From positions 22,642-86,641 of the forward strand of contig NZ_DGIR01000008.1 in assembly GCF_002386445.1 (NCBI RefSeq): a stretch of 64,000 nt of DNA. The letters run 5' to 3'. Both the position numbers and the translations under genes were made by a program. This document shows positions 34,567 to 42,044 of this stretch, one piece after another (position 1 is the stretch's first letter; every line of letters begins with the position of its first letter). The notes under the pieces were generated by a model. It did not search any database. It was not told where the DNA came from and saw only the letters and a list, made by a program, of their open reading frames with translations. This DNA comes from Pseudomonas sp. UBA4617 (GTDB lineage Bacteria > Pseudomonadota > Gammaproteobacteria > Pseudomonadales > Pseudomonadaceae).

Positions 34567-37445
34567 TCAATTTCTTCGACCCCGCTTCTGATAAAAGCAG
34601 CGACCTGGGCACCCCGGCGCGTGACAGCGAGGTGCAGGTCAGCCTGAGCATCGATGGCCGCTCCGTGACCGTGCCCGCCGGCACCTCGGTGATGCGTGCC
34701 GCCGCCATGCTGGGCACCAGCATCCCCAAGCTGTGCGCCACCGACAGCCTCGAAGCCTTTGGCTCGTGCCGCATGTGCATGGTGGAAATCGAAGGCATGC
34801 GCGGCTACCCGGCGTCCTGCACCACGCCGGTCAGCGAAGGCATGGTGGTACGCACCGAAACCCCGCGCCTGGCCGGGCTGCGGCGCAACGTCATGGAGCT
34901 GTACATCTCCGACCACCCGCTGGACTGCCTGACCTGCTCCGCCAACGGCAACTGCGAATTGCAGACCGTGGCCGGCCAGGTCGGCCTGCGCGAGGTGCGC
35001 TATGGCTACGACGGGGCCAACCACCTGGCCGAAAAGAAGGACGTATCCAACCCGTATTTCGATTACGAGCCAAGCAAGTGCATTGTCTGCAGCCGTTGCG
35101 TGCGTGCATGCGAGGACATTCAGGGCACCTTCGCCCTGACCATCACCGGCCGCGGCTTCGAGTCCCGCGTGGCGGCGGCAGGAGGGGAAAACTTCCTCGC
35201 CTCCGAATGTGTGTCCTGCGGTGCCTGCGTGCAGGCCTGCCCGACCGCAACCTTGACGGAAAAGAGCCTGGTGCAGTTGGGCCAGCCCGAGCGCGCGGTC
35301 GTTACCACCTGCGCCTACTGCGGCGTCGGCTGCTCGTTCCGCGCCGAAATGAAAGGCGACCAGCTGGTGCGCATGATGCCGGACAAGAACGGCGGCGCCA
35401 ACCACGGCCATGCCTGCGTCAAGGGCCGTTTCGCCTGGGGCTACGCCACCCACCCGGACCGCATCACCAAGCCGATGATCCGCAAGCGCCTGCAAGACCC
35501 TTGGCAGGAAGTCAGCTGGGACGAGGCGGTAAGCTACGCAGCCAGCGAGTTCCGCCGCATCCAGCTCAAGTATGGGCGCGATTCCATTGGCGGCATCACC
35601 TCCAGCCGTTGCACCAACGAAGAAGCCTACCTGGTGCAGAAGCTGGTACGCACCGCGTTCGGCAACAACAACGTCGACACCTGCGCACGGGTGTGCCATT
35701 CGCCGACTGGCTATGGTCTCAAGCAGACCCTGGGTGAGTCCGCCGGTACGCAGAGCTTCGATTCGGTGATGCAGGCCGATGTGGTGCTGGTGATCGGCGC
35801 CAATCCCACCGACGCGCATCCGGTGTTCGGCTCGCAGCTCAAGCGCCGTCTGCGCCAGGGCGCGCGGCTGATCGTGATCGACCCACGCCGCATCGACCTG
35901 GTCGATTCGCCGCATGCCCGCGCCGAGCTGCACCTGCAGCTGCGCCCGGGCACCAACGTAGCCATGCTCAATGCCCTGGCCCATGTGATCGTCACGGAAG
36001 GCCTGCTGGCCCAGGACTTCATCGACGCGCGCTGCGAGACCGGGGATTTCACCCGCTGGCGCGACTTCGTCAGCCTGCCGGAAAACGCCCCCGAGGTGCT
36101 CGGCCCGGTCTGTGGCGTACCAGCCGAACAGATTCGCGCTGCCGCCCGGCTGTACGCCACCGGCGGCAACGCAGCCATCTACTACGGCCTGGGCGTGACC
36201 GAACACAGCCAGGGTAGCACCGCAGTGATGGGCATCGCCAACCTGGCCATGGCCACCGGCAACATCGGCCGTGAAGGGGTCGGGGTGAACCCGCTGCGCG
36301 GGCAGAACAACGTGCAGGGTTCCTGCGACATGGGCTCGTTCCCCCACGAACTGCCCGGCTACCGGCACATTTCCAACGAGGGCGTACGCGCCGAGTTCGA
36401 GCGTGCCTGGGGCGTGACCCTGCAGCCCGACCCGGGCCTGCGTATCCCCAACATGTTCGAAGCGGCGCTGGACGGCAGTTTCAAGGCGCTGTACTGCCAG
36501 GGCGAAGACATTGCCCAGAGCGACCCCAACACCCAGCATGTCACCGCGGCCTTGCTGGCCATGGAATGCGTGGTGGTGCAGGACATCTTCCTCAACGAAA
36601 CCGCCAAGTTTGCCCATGTGTTCCTACCGGGCAGCTCGTTCCTGGAAAAGGACGGCACCTTCACCAACGCCGAGCGGCGCATCTCGCGCGTGCGCAAGGT
36701 GATGGAGCCGTTGGCCGGCAAGGCCGACTGGGAGGCGACCATGGCCCTGGCCAATGCCCTGGGCTACCCGATGAACTACCGTCACCCGTCCGAGATCATG
36801 GACGAGATCGCCCGCCTGACGCCGACCTTCCACCGCGTCAGCTACGCCGAGATCGACCGCCACGGCAGCCTGCAGTGGCCGTGCAACGACGCTGCGCCGG
36901 ACGGCACGCCGACCATGCACATCGACCAGTTCGTGCGCGGCAAGGGGCGGTTCATGCTCACCGGTTACGTGGCCACCGACGAGAAGGTCAACAACCGCTA
37001 CCCGCTGCTGCTGACCACCGGGCGCATCCTTAGCCAGTACAACGTCGGCGCCCAGACCCGGCGCACCGCCAACGTCGTCTGGCATGACGCCGACTGCCTG
37101 GAAATTCACCCGACCGACGCCGAAAGCCGCGGCATCCAGGACGGGGACTGGGTCGGCATCGGCAGCCGAGCCGGGCAGACCGTACTGCGCGCCAAGGTCA
37201 GTACGCGGGTGGCGCCGGGGGTGGTGTACACCACGTTCCACTTCCCCGAATCCGGAGCCAACGTGATCACCACCGACAACTCCGACTGGGCCACCAACTG
37301 CCCCGAGTACAAGGTGACGGCGGTGGAGGTGGTGAAAGTGTTCCAGCCTTCGCAATGGCAGAAGCGTTATCAGGACTTCAGTGAGGAACAGCGGCGGTTG
37401 CTGCAGGAACGCCGTAGCGCAGAAAAGGCCGAGGTGCGCCGATGA
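34563..37445 (+). CDS. fdsA: NAD-linked formate dehydrogenase catalytic alpha subunit
   Basis: A 960-residue molybdopterin subunit starting with GTG at 34563 (GTGA overlap with the fdsB stop, GGAGG ten bases upstream). It has an N-terminal 2Fe-2S domain (FGSCRMCMVE), a His-Cys3 site (HPLDCLTC), two 4Fe-4S sites (CIVCSRCVRAC and CVSCGACVQAC), then the catalytic domain with a further 4Fe-4S site (CAYCGVGC). The Mo ligand is Cys378 in CARVCHSPTG, so the enzyme uses cysteine and not selenocysteine. The C-terminal domain binds the bis-MGD cofactor (RTANVVWHDADCLEI). Accessory sulfurtransferase genes (fdsC/fdhD) are not in the window. Confidence 0.95.
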   Translation: MINFFDPASDKSSDLGTPARDSEVQVSLSIDGRSVTVPAGTSVMRAAAMLGTSIPKLCATDSLEAFGSCRMCMVEIEGMRGYPASCTTPVSEGMVVRTETPRLAGLRRNVMELYISDHPLDCLTCSANGNCELQTVAGQVGLREVRYGYDGANHLAEKKDVSNPYFDYEPSKCIVCSRCVRACEDIQGTFALTITGRGFESRVAAAGGENFLASECVSCGACVQACPTATLTEKSLVQLGQPERAVVTTCAYCGVGCSFRAEMKGDQLVRMMPDKNGGANHGHACVKGRFAWGYATHPDRITKPMIRKRLQDPWQEVSWDEAVSYAASEFRRIQLKYGRDSIGGITSSRCTNEEAYLVQKLVRTAFGNNNVDTCARVCHSPTGYGLKQTLGESAGTQSFDSVMQADVVLVIGANPTDAHPVFGSQLKRRLRQGARLIVIDPRRIDLVDSPHARAELHLQLRPGTNVAMLNALAHVIVTEGLLAQDFIDARCETGDFTRWRDFVSLPENAPEVLGPVCGVPAEQIRAAARLYATGGNAAIYYGLGVTEHSQGSTAVMGIANLAMATGNIGREGVGVNPLRGQNNVQGSCDMGSFPHELPGYRHISNEGVRAEFERAWGVTLQPDPGLRIPNMFEAALDGSFKALYCQGEDIAQSDPNTQHVTAALLAMECVVVQDIFLNETAKFAHVFLPGSSFLEKDGTFTNAERRISRVRKVMEPLAGKADWEATMALANALGYPMNYRHPSEIMDEIARLTPTFHRVSYAEIDRHGSLQWPCNDAAPDGTPTMHIDQFVRGKGRFMLTGYVATDEKVNNRYPLLLTTGRILSQYNVGAQTRRTANVVWHDADCLEIHPTDAESRGIQDGDWVGIGSRAGQTVLRAKVSTRVAPGVVYTTFHFPESGANVITTDNSDWATNCPEYKVTAVEVVKVFQPSQWQKRYQDFSEEQRRLLQERRSAEKAEVRR

Positions 37446-37645
37446 GCGTCGACAGCCTGGTCAAGATGGCCAACCAGATTGCCCATTACTTCGACAGCGA
37501 GCCGGACCACGCGCTGGCGGTGCAGGGGGTACGCAACCACCTGCAGAGCTTCTGGACGCCGGCGATGCGCCGACAATTGCTGGAATGGATTGAAGCCCAC
37601 GCGGGGGAGGGGCTCGACCCGAAGGTGCGGGAGGCATTGAGCTAG
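37442..37645 (+). CDS. fdsD: Formate dehydrogenase delta subunit
   Basis: A 67-residue protein of the FdsD family (MSVDSLVKMANQIAHYFDSEP..RNHLQSFWTPAMRRQLLEWI). It associates with the alpha subunit and is needed for activity in relatives. It overlaps fdsA by 4 bases (ATGA) and is last in the operon; a small hairpin follows at 37652. Confidence 0.9.
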   Translation: MSVDSLVKMANQIAHYFDSEPDHALAVQGVRNHLQSFWTPAMRRQLLEWIEAHAGEGLDPKVREALS

Positions 37646-37651
37646 CCACCG

Positions 37652-37668
37652 GGGCTGCTGTGCAGCCC
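37652..37668 (+). terminator. Hairpin after fdsD
   Basis: GGGCTGC-TGT-GCAGCCC, a perfect 7-bp stem with a 3-base loop, 7 bases after the fdsD stop. No T-tract is seen. Confidence 0.45.
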
Positions 37669-37669
37669 A

Positions 37670-37761
37670 TCGCCGGCAAGCCAGCTGCCACAGGTCGCGT
37701 CAATTGCAGGAGCGGATTTATCCGCGATACAGGCGACGCGTTGGCGCTGGCTTGCCGACGA
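37670..37761. repeat. REP-like intergenic element
   Basis: The outer arms TCGCCGGCAAGCCAGC (37670-37685) and GCTGGCTTGCCGACGA (37746-37761) are complementary with one mismatch. Between them lies GGAGCGGATTTATCCGCGAT, with a GCGGAT/ATCCGC stem typical of P. putida group interspersed repeats. It separates the convergent fds operon and usp gene. Confidence 0.65.
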
Positions 37762-37782
37762 TAGTGCTCCGACAGGCTGAAT

Positions 37783-38646
37783 TCAGCCGCGGGCCAGCTC
37801 AGCCAGGTGGGCAATGGCCTCTTCGCTCTTGAGCACCAGCACATCCCCCACCAGCGCATCCAGCACCACTTCCGAGGTATTGCCGATCAGCGCCCCGGAA
37901 ATTCCCGTGCGGCACACCGTACCGATCACCGTCACCACCGCCTCGAGCTGCTGCTCGGTATGCGGAATCAGCACATCCGCCGGCCCTTCGGCCACGTGCA
38001 AGCGCTCCTCGCTGATGTCGTACTCGGCCTGGAACGCCATGCATGCATCGCGATAACGCTTTTCGATGGTCTCGCTCAACTGGTACACCGGATCCGAGGC
38101 CGACAGCATCGGCGAAGGATGGGCGCTGATCACATGCAGCTCGCCGTGGGCCAGTTTGGCGATCTCGAAACCGTGGTCGATGATGCTGGCATGCAGGCGC
38201 TGGTGGTCTTTGTCCTGGTTGCCCACGTCCACGGCGGCGAGGATCTTGCCGCCCGTCCACGGTCGCTCGCTCTTGACCATCAGTACGGCGCTCGGGCACT
38301 GGCGTAGCAGTTTCCAGTCACTGGGGGTAAGCAGGGCCTTTTTCAGCGGGTTGTCCGGGCGGTGCTCCTTGATCACCAGTTCACAGCCTTCGGCCTGCTG
38401 CACCGCGATGATCGATTCATGCAAGCTTTCATGCCAGGCCTGTTCATGGGTGACCTTGTCGTAGCCGTCATCATGCAGCTGGCTGCCGAGCAGGCTCAGC
38501 AGTGCGCTATGGTCATGCTTCTTGTCGCACATCAGCAGGTGCAGGCGCGCGCCGGTGACACCGGCAATCAGCTTGGCCCGGGTCAGGGCCCGGCTGTGGG
38601 CGTGCGCGGGGTCGAGCACGACGAGGATGCTGCGGACGGCTTGCAT
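37783..38646 (-). CDS. Tandem-domain universal stress protein
   Basis: A 287-residue protein with two UspA domains (about 1-145 and 150-285). The second contains IGTVCRTGISGALIGNTSEVVLDAL, with the G-x9-G-S/N nucleotide-binding pattern. Such proteins support survival under oxygen limitation and stationary phase in pseudomonads. A perfect ANR-type box lies 68 bases upstream of the start codon, so anaerobic induction is likely. It is divergent from miaE. Confidence 0.9.
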   Translation of the reverse strand: MQAVRSILVVLDPAHAHSRALTRAKLIAGVTGARLHLLMCDKKHDHSALLSLLGSQLHDDGYDKVTHEQAWHESLHESIIAVQQAEGCELVIKEHRPDNPLKKALLTPSDWKLLRQCPSAVLMVKSERPWTGGKILAAVDVGNQDKDHQRLHASIIDHGFEIAKLAHGELHVISAHPSPMLSASDPVYQLSETIEKRYRDACMAFQAEYDISEERLHVAEGPADVLIPHTEQQLEAVVTVIGTVCRTGISGALIGNTSEVVLDALVGDVLVLKSEEAIAHLAELARG

Positions 38647-38713
38647 GGGCGTGAACTCCGTTCAAAGGTGGCGAACAATGCCTGACTATAGTCGGCGCTT
38701 CCCCCAATGGCGC

Positions 38714-38727
38714 TTGATACACATCAA
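38714..38727. promoter_or_regulatory. ANR/FNR-type box between usp and miaE
   Basis: TTGATACACATCAA is a perfect match to the TTGAT-N4-ATCAA consensus. It lies 68 bases from the usp start and 74 bases from the miaE start, so it could activate one and repress the other. Confidence 0.75.
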
Positions 38728-38800
38728 GCATAGTTGCTGGCGTCGCCCGTTGCCGCCGGTATAATCGCCAGCCCTGCCTGGCTTGTGTGGTTGCACGCTT

Positions 38801-39418
38801 ATGTCCCTGATCCCCGAAATCGACGCCTTTCTTGGTTGCCCGACGCCAGATGCCTGGATCGAAGCGGCACTGGCCGACCAGGAAACCCTGCTGATCGACC
38901 ACAAGAACTGCGAATTCAAGGCTGCCAGCACTGCATTGAGCCTGATTGCCAAGTACAACACACACCTAGACCTGATCAACATGATGTCGCGCCTGGCCCG
39001 CGAGGAGCTGGTGCATCACGAGCAGGTGCTGCGCCTGATGAAACGCCGTGGCGTGCCGCTGCGCCCGGTGTCGGCGGGGCGCTATGCGTCGGGGCTGCGG
39101 CGGCTGGTGCGGGCCCACGAGCCAGTCAAGCTGGTCGATACGCTGGTGGTGGGGGCGTTCATCGAGGCGCGCAGCTGCGAGCGTTTTGCCGCGCTGGTGC
39201 CGCACCTGGACGAGGAGCTGGGCCGCTTCTACCACGGCCTGCTGAAAAGCGAAGCGCGCCATTACCAGGGTTACCTGAAACTGGCGCATCACTACGGCGA
39301 TGAGGCAGACATTGCCCGCCGGGTGGAACTGGTCCGCGCAGCGGAAGTCGAGCTGATCCAGTCACCGGATCAGGAACTGCGCTTCCACAGTGGTATCCCG
39401 CTGGCGCAGGCCGCCTGA
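38801..39418 (+). CDS. miaE: tRNA-(ms2io6A37)-hydroxylase MiaE
   Basis: A 205-residue diiron monooxygenase hydroxylating the isopentenyl side chain of ms2i6A at tRNA position 37, using O2. Ferritin-like ligand motifs are visible: Glu in CEFKAAST, EELVHHEQV (ExxH), EARSCERF and EARHYQGY (ExxH-like). The start at 38801 (MSLIPEID) suits the family; an upstream in-frame start at 38783 lacks a ribosome-binding site. It is divergent from usp across an ANR-type box, which is notable because MiaE is O2-dependent. Confidence 0.93.
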   Translation: MSLIPEIDAFLGCPTPDAWIEAALADQETLLIDHKNCEFKAASTALSLIAKYNTHLDLINMMSRLAREELVHHEQVLRLMKRRGVPLRPVSAGRYASGLRRLVRAHEPVKLVDTLVVGAFIEARSCERFAALVPHLDEELGRFYHGLLKSEARHYQGYLKLAHHYGDEADIARRVELVRAAEVELIQSPDQELRFHSGIPLAQAA

Positions 39419-39440
39419 TTCGCACCCGGCGGCCCGGGCA

Positions 39441-39761
39441 TCAGTGACGGCGCCCCAGCAGCAGGCCGACCAGCAGACCGAGCCCGGCAGAAACCGCCAC
39501 GGTCTGCCACGGGTGGCCACCGATGTAATCCTGGGTCGCCTCCACCACCGGTTGCGCCCTGTTGCGCACCCTGTTGGCGGCATGGCGCGCCTGACGCAGT
39601 TTCAGGCCCACCTGGGCGCGCAAGGTTTCTGCCTCGTCACCTACCAGTGCGGCGCTCTCGTTCAGCAGCCGTTCTGACTCTTCGATCAGTGCCTGCAGTT
39701 CACTGAATACCTGGTCCTTGATCTGATCGCTGTCACCCAGCGTGGCTTTTTTGCGGGCCAT
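39441..39761 (-). CDS. DUF883/ElaB-like inner-membrane anchored protein
   Basis: A 106-residue protein with a long helical N-terminal part (FSELQALIEESERLLNESAAL..LRAQVGLKLRQARHAA) and a C-terminal membrane anchor (VAVSAGLGLLVGLLLGRRH). This is the ElaB/YqjD architecture; in E. coli such proteins bind ribosomes at the membrane in stationary phase. The start at 39761 (MARKKATLGD) was chosen over one 33 bases upstream. Confidence 0.85.
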   Translation of the reverse strand: MARKKATLGDSDQIKDQVFSELQALIEESERLLNESAALVGDEAETLRAQVGLKLRQARHAANRVRNRAQPVVEATQDYIGGHPWQTVAVSAGLGLLVGLLLGRRH

Positions 39762-39883
39762 GAACGCGTCCTCGTCGATGGTTGGTTTGAACAATGGATA
39801 CTGGTGCGCCAGAAAAGTTGCCTCGGTGCGTGGCTGAACTGTTGGTGTAAGATAGCCGCCATTTACGATCAGGCAGGTGATTC

Positions 39884-40147
39884 ATGAGTTTCAATCTGGC
39901 CAATATGAGCTTCGAGGAACGGGCACAGATCGAGGCAGAGAAGGCCCGGCTGTTCGAGTTGTGGCAGAACAACCTGGGCAAGGCCAAGGGCGAAGCGGCG
40001 CGACTGATCGCCGAAAAGCCCCGGCGCAAGGGCAAGTGGGCCGAGTGGGTGCGTGCCGAGCTGGACGGTATGTCACCACCGGAATACGCCAGCATGGTGC
40101 GCAGCGAAGTCAACAAACTGATGGCCGCCGCCAGCGCCAACCGCTGA
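39884..40147 (+). CDS. Small hypothetical protein
   Basis: An 87-residue basic, helical protein (MSFNLANMSFEERAQIEAEKARLF.., then AEKPRRKGKWAEWVRAELDGMSPPEYASMVRSEVNKLM). It has no signal peptide, no membrane segment and no motif I recognise. It starts a short divergent transcript next to the DUF883 gene. Function unknown. Confidence 0.65.
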   Translation: MSFNLANMSFEERAQIEAEKARLFELWQNNLGKAKGEAARLIAEKPRRKGKWAEWVRAELDGMSPPEYASMVRSEVNKLMAAASANR

Positions 40148-40165
40148 GCAGCCCTGGCCTGGCGC

Positions 40166-40648
40166 CTAGCGGTAGGCGCCCTTGGGCAGGTCCAGCTGGC
40201 CCTCGTCGGTAAAGCGCACCGTCCCCAGCGCGCCGCCGGCCAGCTTGCCGCGCAGTTTGTAAGGCAAGCCCTGCAGCGAATCCAGCTGGCCCAGCCCATA
40301 GGCCTGGCGCAGGAAGGCGAATGCGGTGATGCTCACCGGCACCACGACCACTGCTTCGCCATACCGGCCAATATGCCCTTGCTGGTCACTGACCCCGGCG
40401 GCCAGCGGCTGGCCGTTCACCTCCAGGTTCAGGGCAATGCCGTCGTAGTCGATCGGCGCTTCATTAGGGTTCTGCACGCGCATTTTCACGGCCATGCGCA
40501 GCTCCAGTTCCTGGCCTGGCAGTGGCTCGATGCCGATCACGCTGACAGTCACCGGGTCGCGTGGCTGGAACAGGGCACAGGCCGCCTGGGCGCAGGCCAG
40601 CAGCACGATCAGTAACAGGCGGGTGTAGCGATACAGACGGGCAGTCAT
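40166..40648 (-). CDS. LEA14/WHy-domain lipoprotein
   Basis: A 160-residue probable lipoprotein. The N-terminus MTARLYRYTRLLLIVLLACAQAAC ends in a lipobox-like AAC, and the following region (DPVTVSVIGIEPLPGQELELRMAVKMRVQNPNEAPI given in part) matches the water-stress/hypersensitive-response domain pattern VQNPN. These proteins are thought to protect the envelope under stress. It converges with the small hypothetical gene. Confidence 0.8.
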   Translation of the reverse strand: MTARLYRYTRLLLIVLLACAQAACALFQPRDPVTVSVIGIEPLPGQELELRMAVKMRVQNPNEAPIDYDGIALNLEVNGQPLAAGVSDQQGHIGRYGEAVVVVPVSITAFAFLRQAYGLGQLDSLQGLPYKLRGKLAGGALGTVRFTDEGQLDLPKGAYR

Positions 40649-40728
40649 GACGGGCGACCTTGCCGTAGTGAGCGGTCGGTCAGTGTGGCAAATGCGCGAT
40701 GGCGTTGAAAGTGTCGGTACAGATGAAA

Positions 40729-40747
40729 GATACTGTTTCTCATTAAC
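40729..40747. promoter_or_regulatory. Candidate Fur box upstream of iutY
   Basis: GATACTGTTTCTCATTAAC matches the 19-bp Fur consensus (GATAATGATAATCATTATC) at 14 positions and lies 37 bases before the iutY start. Confidence 0.55.
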
Positions 40748-40783
40748 GTCCGATAATTTCTCTTACTGGCCGTAACCTAACCC

Positions 40784-41905
40784 ATGCTGACTTCACCCGT
40801 GTCGGGCCTGTTGACGAGTTTCCAGGAACACTACGACGACCTGCTGCAGTTCTTGACCCGGCGCATGAGCGACCGCCAGCGCGCCGCCGACGTTGCCCAG
40901 GAAACCTACCTGAAGCTGGTCAACATCGACCAGCAGGCGCTACCGGTGCTGCACGCGCGGCGTTTCATCTTCCGCGTGGCCGGCAACCTGGCGATCGATG
41001 CCCTGCGTCGCGAACAGCGCATCGCGGCCAGCCACGGGTATGGCGACGAGGCCGGCGAGGTGGCCTGCCCGGCGCCAGCGCCGGAGGCTGCGTTGCTGGC
41101 CCGGGAGCGCTTGCAAGCCCTCGACCATGCACTGCTGCAGCTGTCCGACAATGCCCGCCAGGCCTTGCTGCTCAACCGCATCGAAGGCCTGACCCAGGCG
41201 CAGGTCGCACAACGGCTGGGCGTCTCCGAGAGCATGGTAGCCAAGTACATCGGCCAGGCCCTGCGCCATTGCCGCAACCACCTCAGGCAGGCGGGGCTGG
41301 CTGCCGCACTGTTGCTGGCCGTTGGTGCGGCCGCTTGGCGGCAGGCGCCGGTGCTGCTGGCGGATTATCACACCGGGGTAGGGGAGCGGCAGGTCATTAT
41401 CCTGGCCGACGGCTCGCGGGTGACGTTGAACAGCGCCAGTGCCCTGAACGTCGTGTTCAGTGACCACGAGCGGCGGGTAGTGCTGGAGTCCGGGGAGGCC
41501 TTGTTCGAGACCCGCGATGATCCACGGCCGTTTGTGGTCGATACGGCCGGCGAGCCTGTGCAGGGCAGCGCGGCCACCTTCAGCGTGCGCCGTGATGGCC
41601 ATGTGGTGCTGGCGCGAGGCGAGGCCAGGGTTGGCGAGCATGCACTGCCCGTCGCTGCCGATGCCGGCGCGCAGCTGGCCTGGCAGCGCGGCAAGCTGAT
41701 CTTCAACGGCAAGCCGCTGGGGCTGGTGCTGACGGAGCTTGAGCGTTACCGGCATGGACGGATCGTGTTGTCGGACAGCAAGCTGGCGGCGATGGAAGTC
41801 AGCGGGGTGTTCGACCTCGATGAGCCGCAAGCCCTGTTGCGGACCCTGGAGCAGCGCTATGGCCTGCGGGTGACCTACCTGCCATGGCTGGCCGTGGTTT
41901 ATTGA
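40784..41905 (+). CDS. iutY: Sigma/anti-sigma factor fusion of the IutY type
   Basis: A 373-residue single protein in which an ECF sigma factor (FecI family) is fused to a FecR-like anti-sigma factor. Sigma region 2 covers about residues 13-80 (YLKLVNID..RRFIFRVAGNLAIDALRRE), region 4 about 110-165 (LNRIEGLTQAQVAQRLGVSESMVAKYI). One membrane helix (about 170-186, LAAALLLAVGAAAW) follows, then a periplasmic FecR domain (VILADGSRVTLNSASAL..) and an STN-like end. It corresponds to IutY of P. putida, which I recall responds to aerobactin through its receptor IutA and is activated by regulated proteolysis. The receptor gene follows immediately. No frame interruption exists at the junction. Confidence 0.92.
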   Translation: MLTSPVSGLLTSFQEHYDDLLQFLTRRMSDRQRAADVAQETYLKLVNIDQQALPVLHARRFIFRVAGNLAIDALRREQRIAASHGYGDEAGEVACPAPAPEAALLARERLQALDHALLQLSDNARQALLLNRIEGLTQAQVAQRLGVSESMVAKYIGQALRHCRNHLRQAGLAAALLLAVGAAAWRQAPVLLADYHTGVGERQVIILADGSRVTLNSASALNVVFSDHERRVVLESGEALFETRDDPRPFVVDTAGEPVQGSAATFSVRRDGHVVLARGEARVGEHALPVAADAGAQLAWQRGKLIFNGKPLGLVLTELERYRHGRIVLSDSKLAAMEVSGVFDLDEPQALLRTLEQRYGLRVTYLPWLAVVY

Positions 41906-42004
41906 TCTGCCTGTGCGTGCCTGTTGGTGGGCAAAGGAATGGAAATATTTTTCATTTGCCACTGCAAGTTCCGGCACGCCAGATCGTCGTAGGGAGACTG
42001 ATCA

Positions 42005-42023
42005 GCAACTCATTCTCATTTAC
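42005..42023. promoter_or_regulatory. Candidate Fur box upstream of iutA
   Basis: GCAACTCATTCTCATTTAC, reverse strand GTAAATGAGAATGAGTTGC, carries the ATGAGAATGA core common in Pseudomonas Fur sites and sits about 22 bases before the receptor start. Confidence 0.5.
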
Positions 42024-42044
42024 GACTTGTCTGGAAGCTCATCC

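Noticed and set aside
34494..36617. 707-residue open frame antisense to fdsA
   Set aside because: Shadow of the formate dehydrogenase alpha subunit gene in a GC-rich genome; no recognisable domain.
41941..41990. FecI-type promoter for iutA (GGAAAT at 41941 with CGTCGT at 41985)
   Set aside because: The spacing of nearly 40 bases is far from the roughly 17 expected, so no promoter is claimed.
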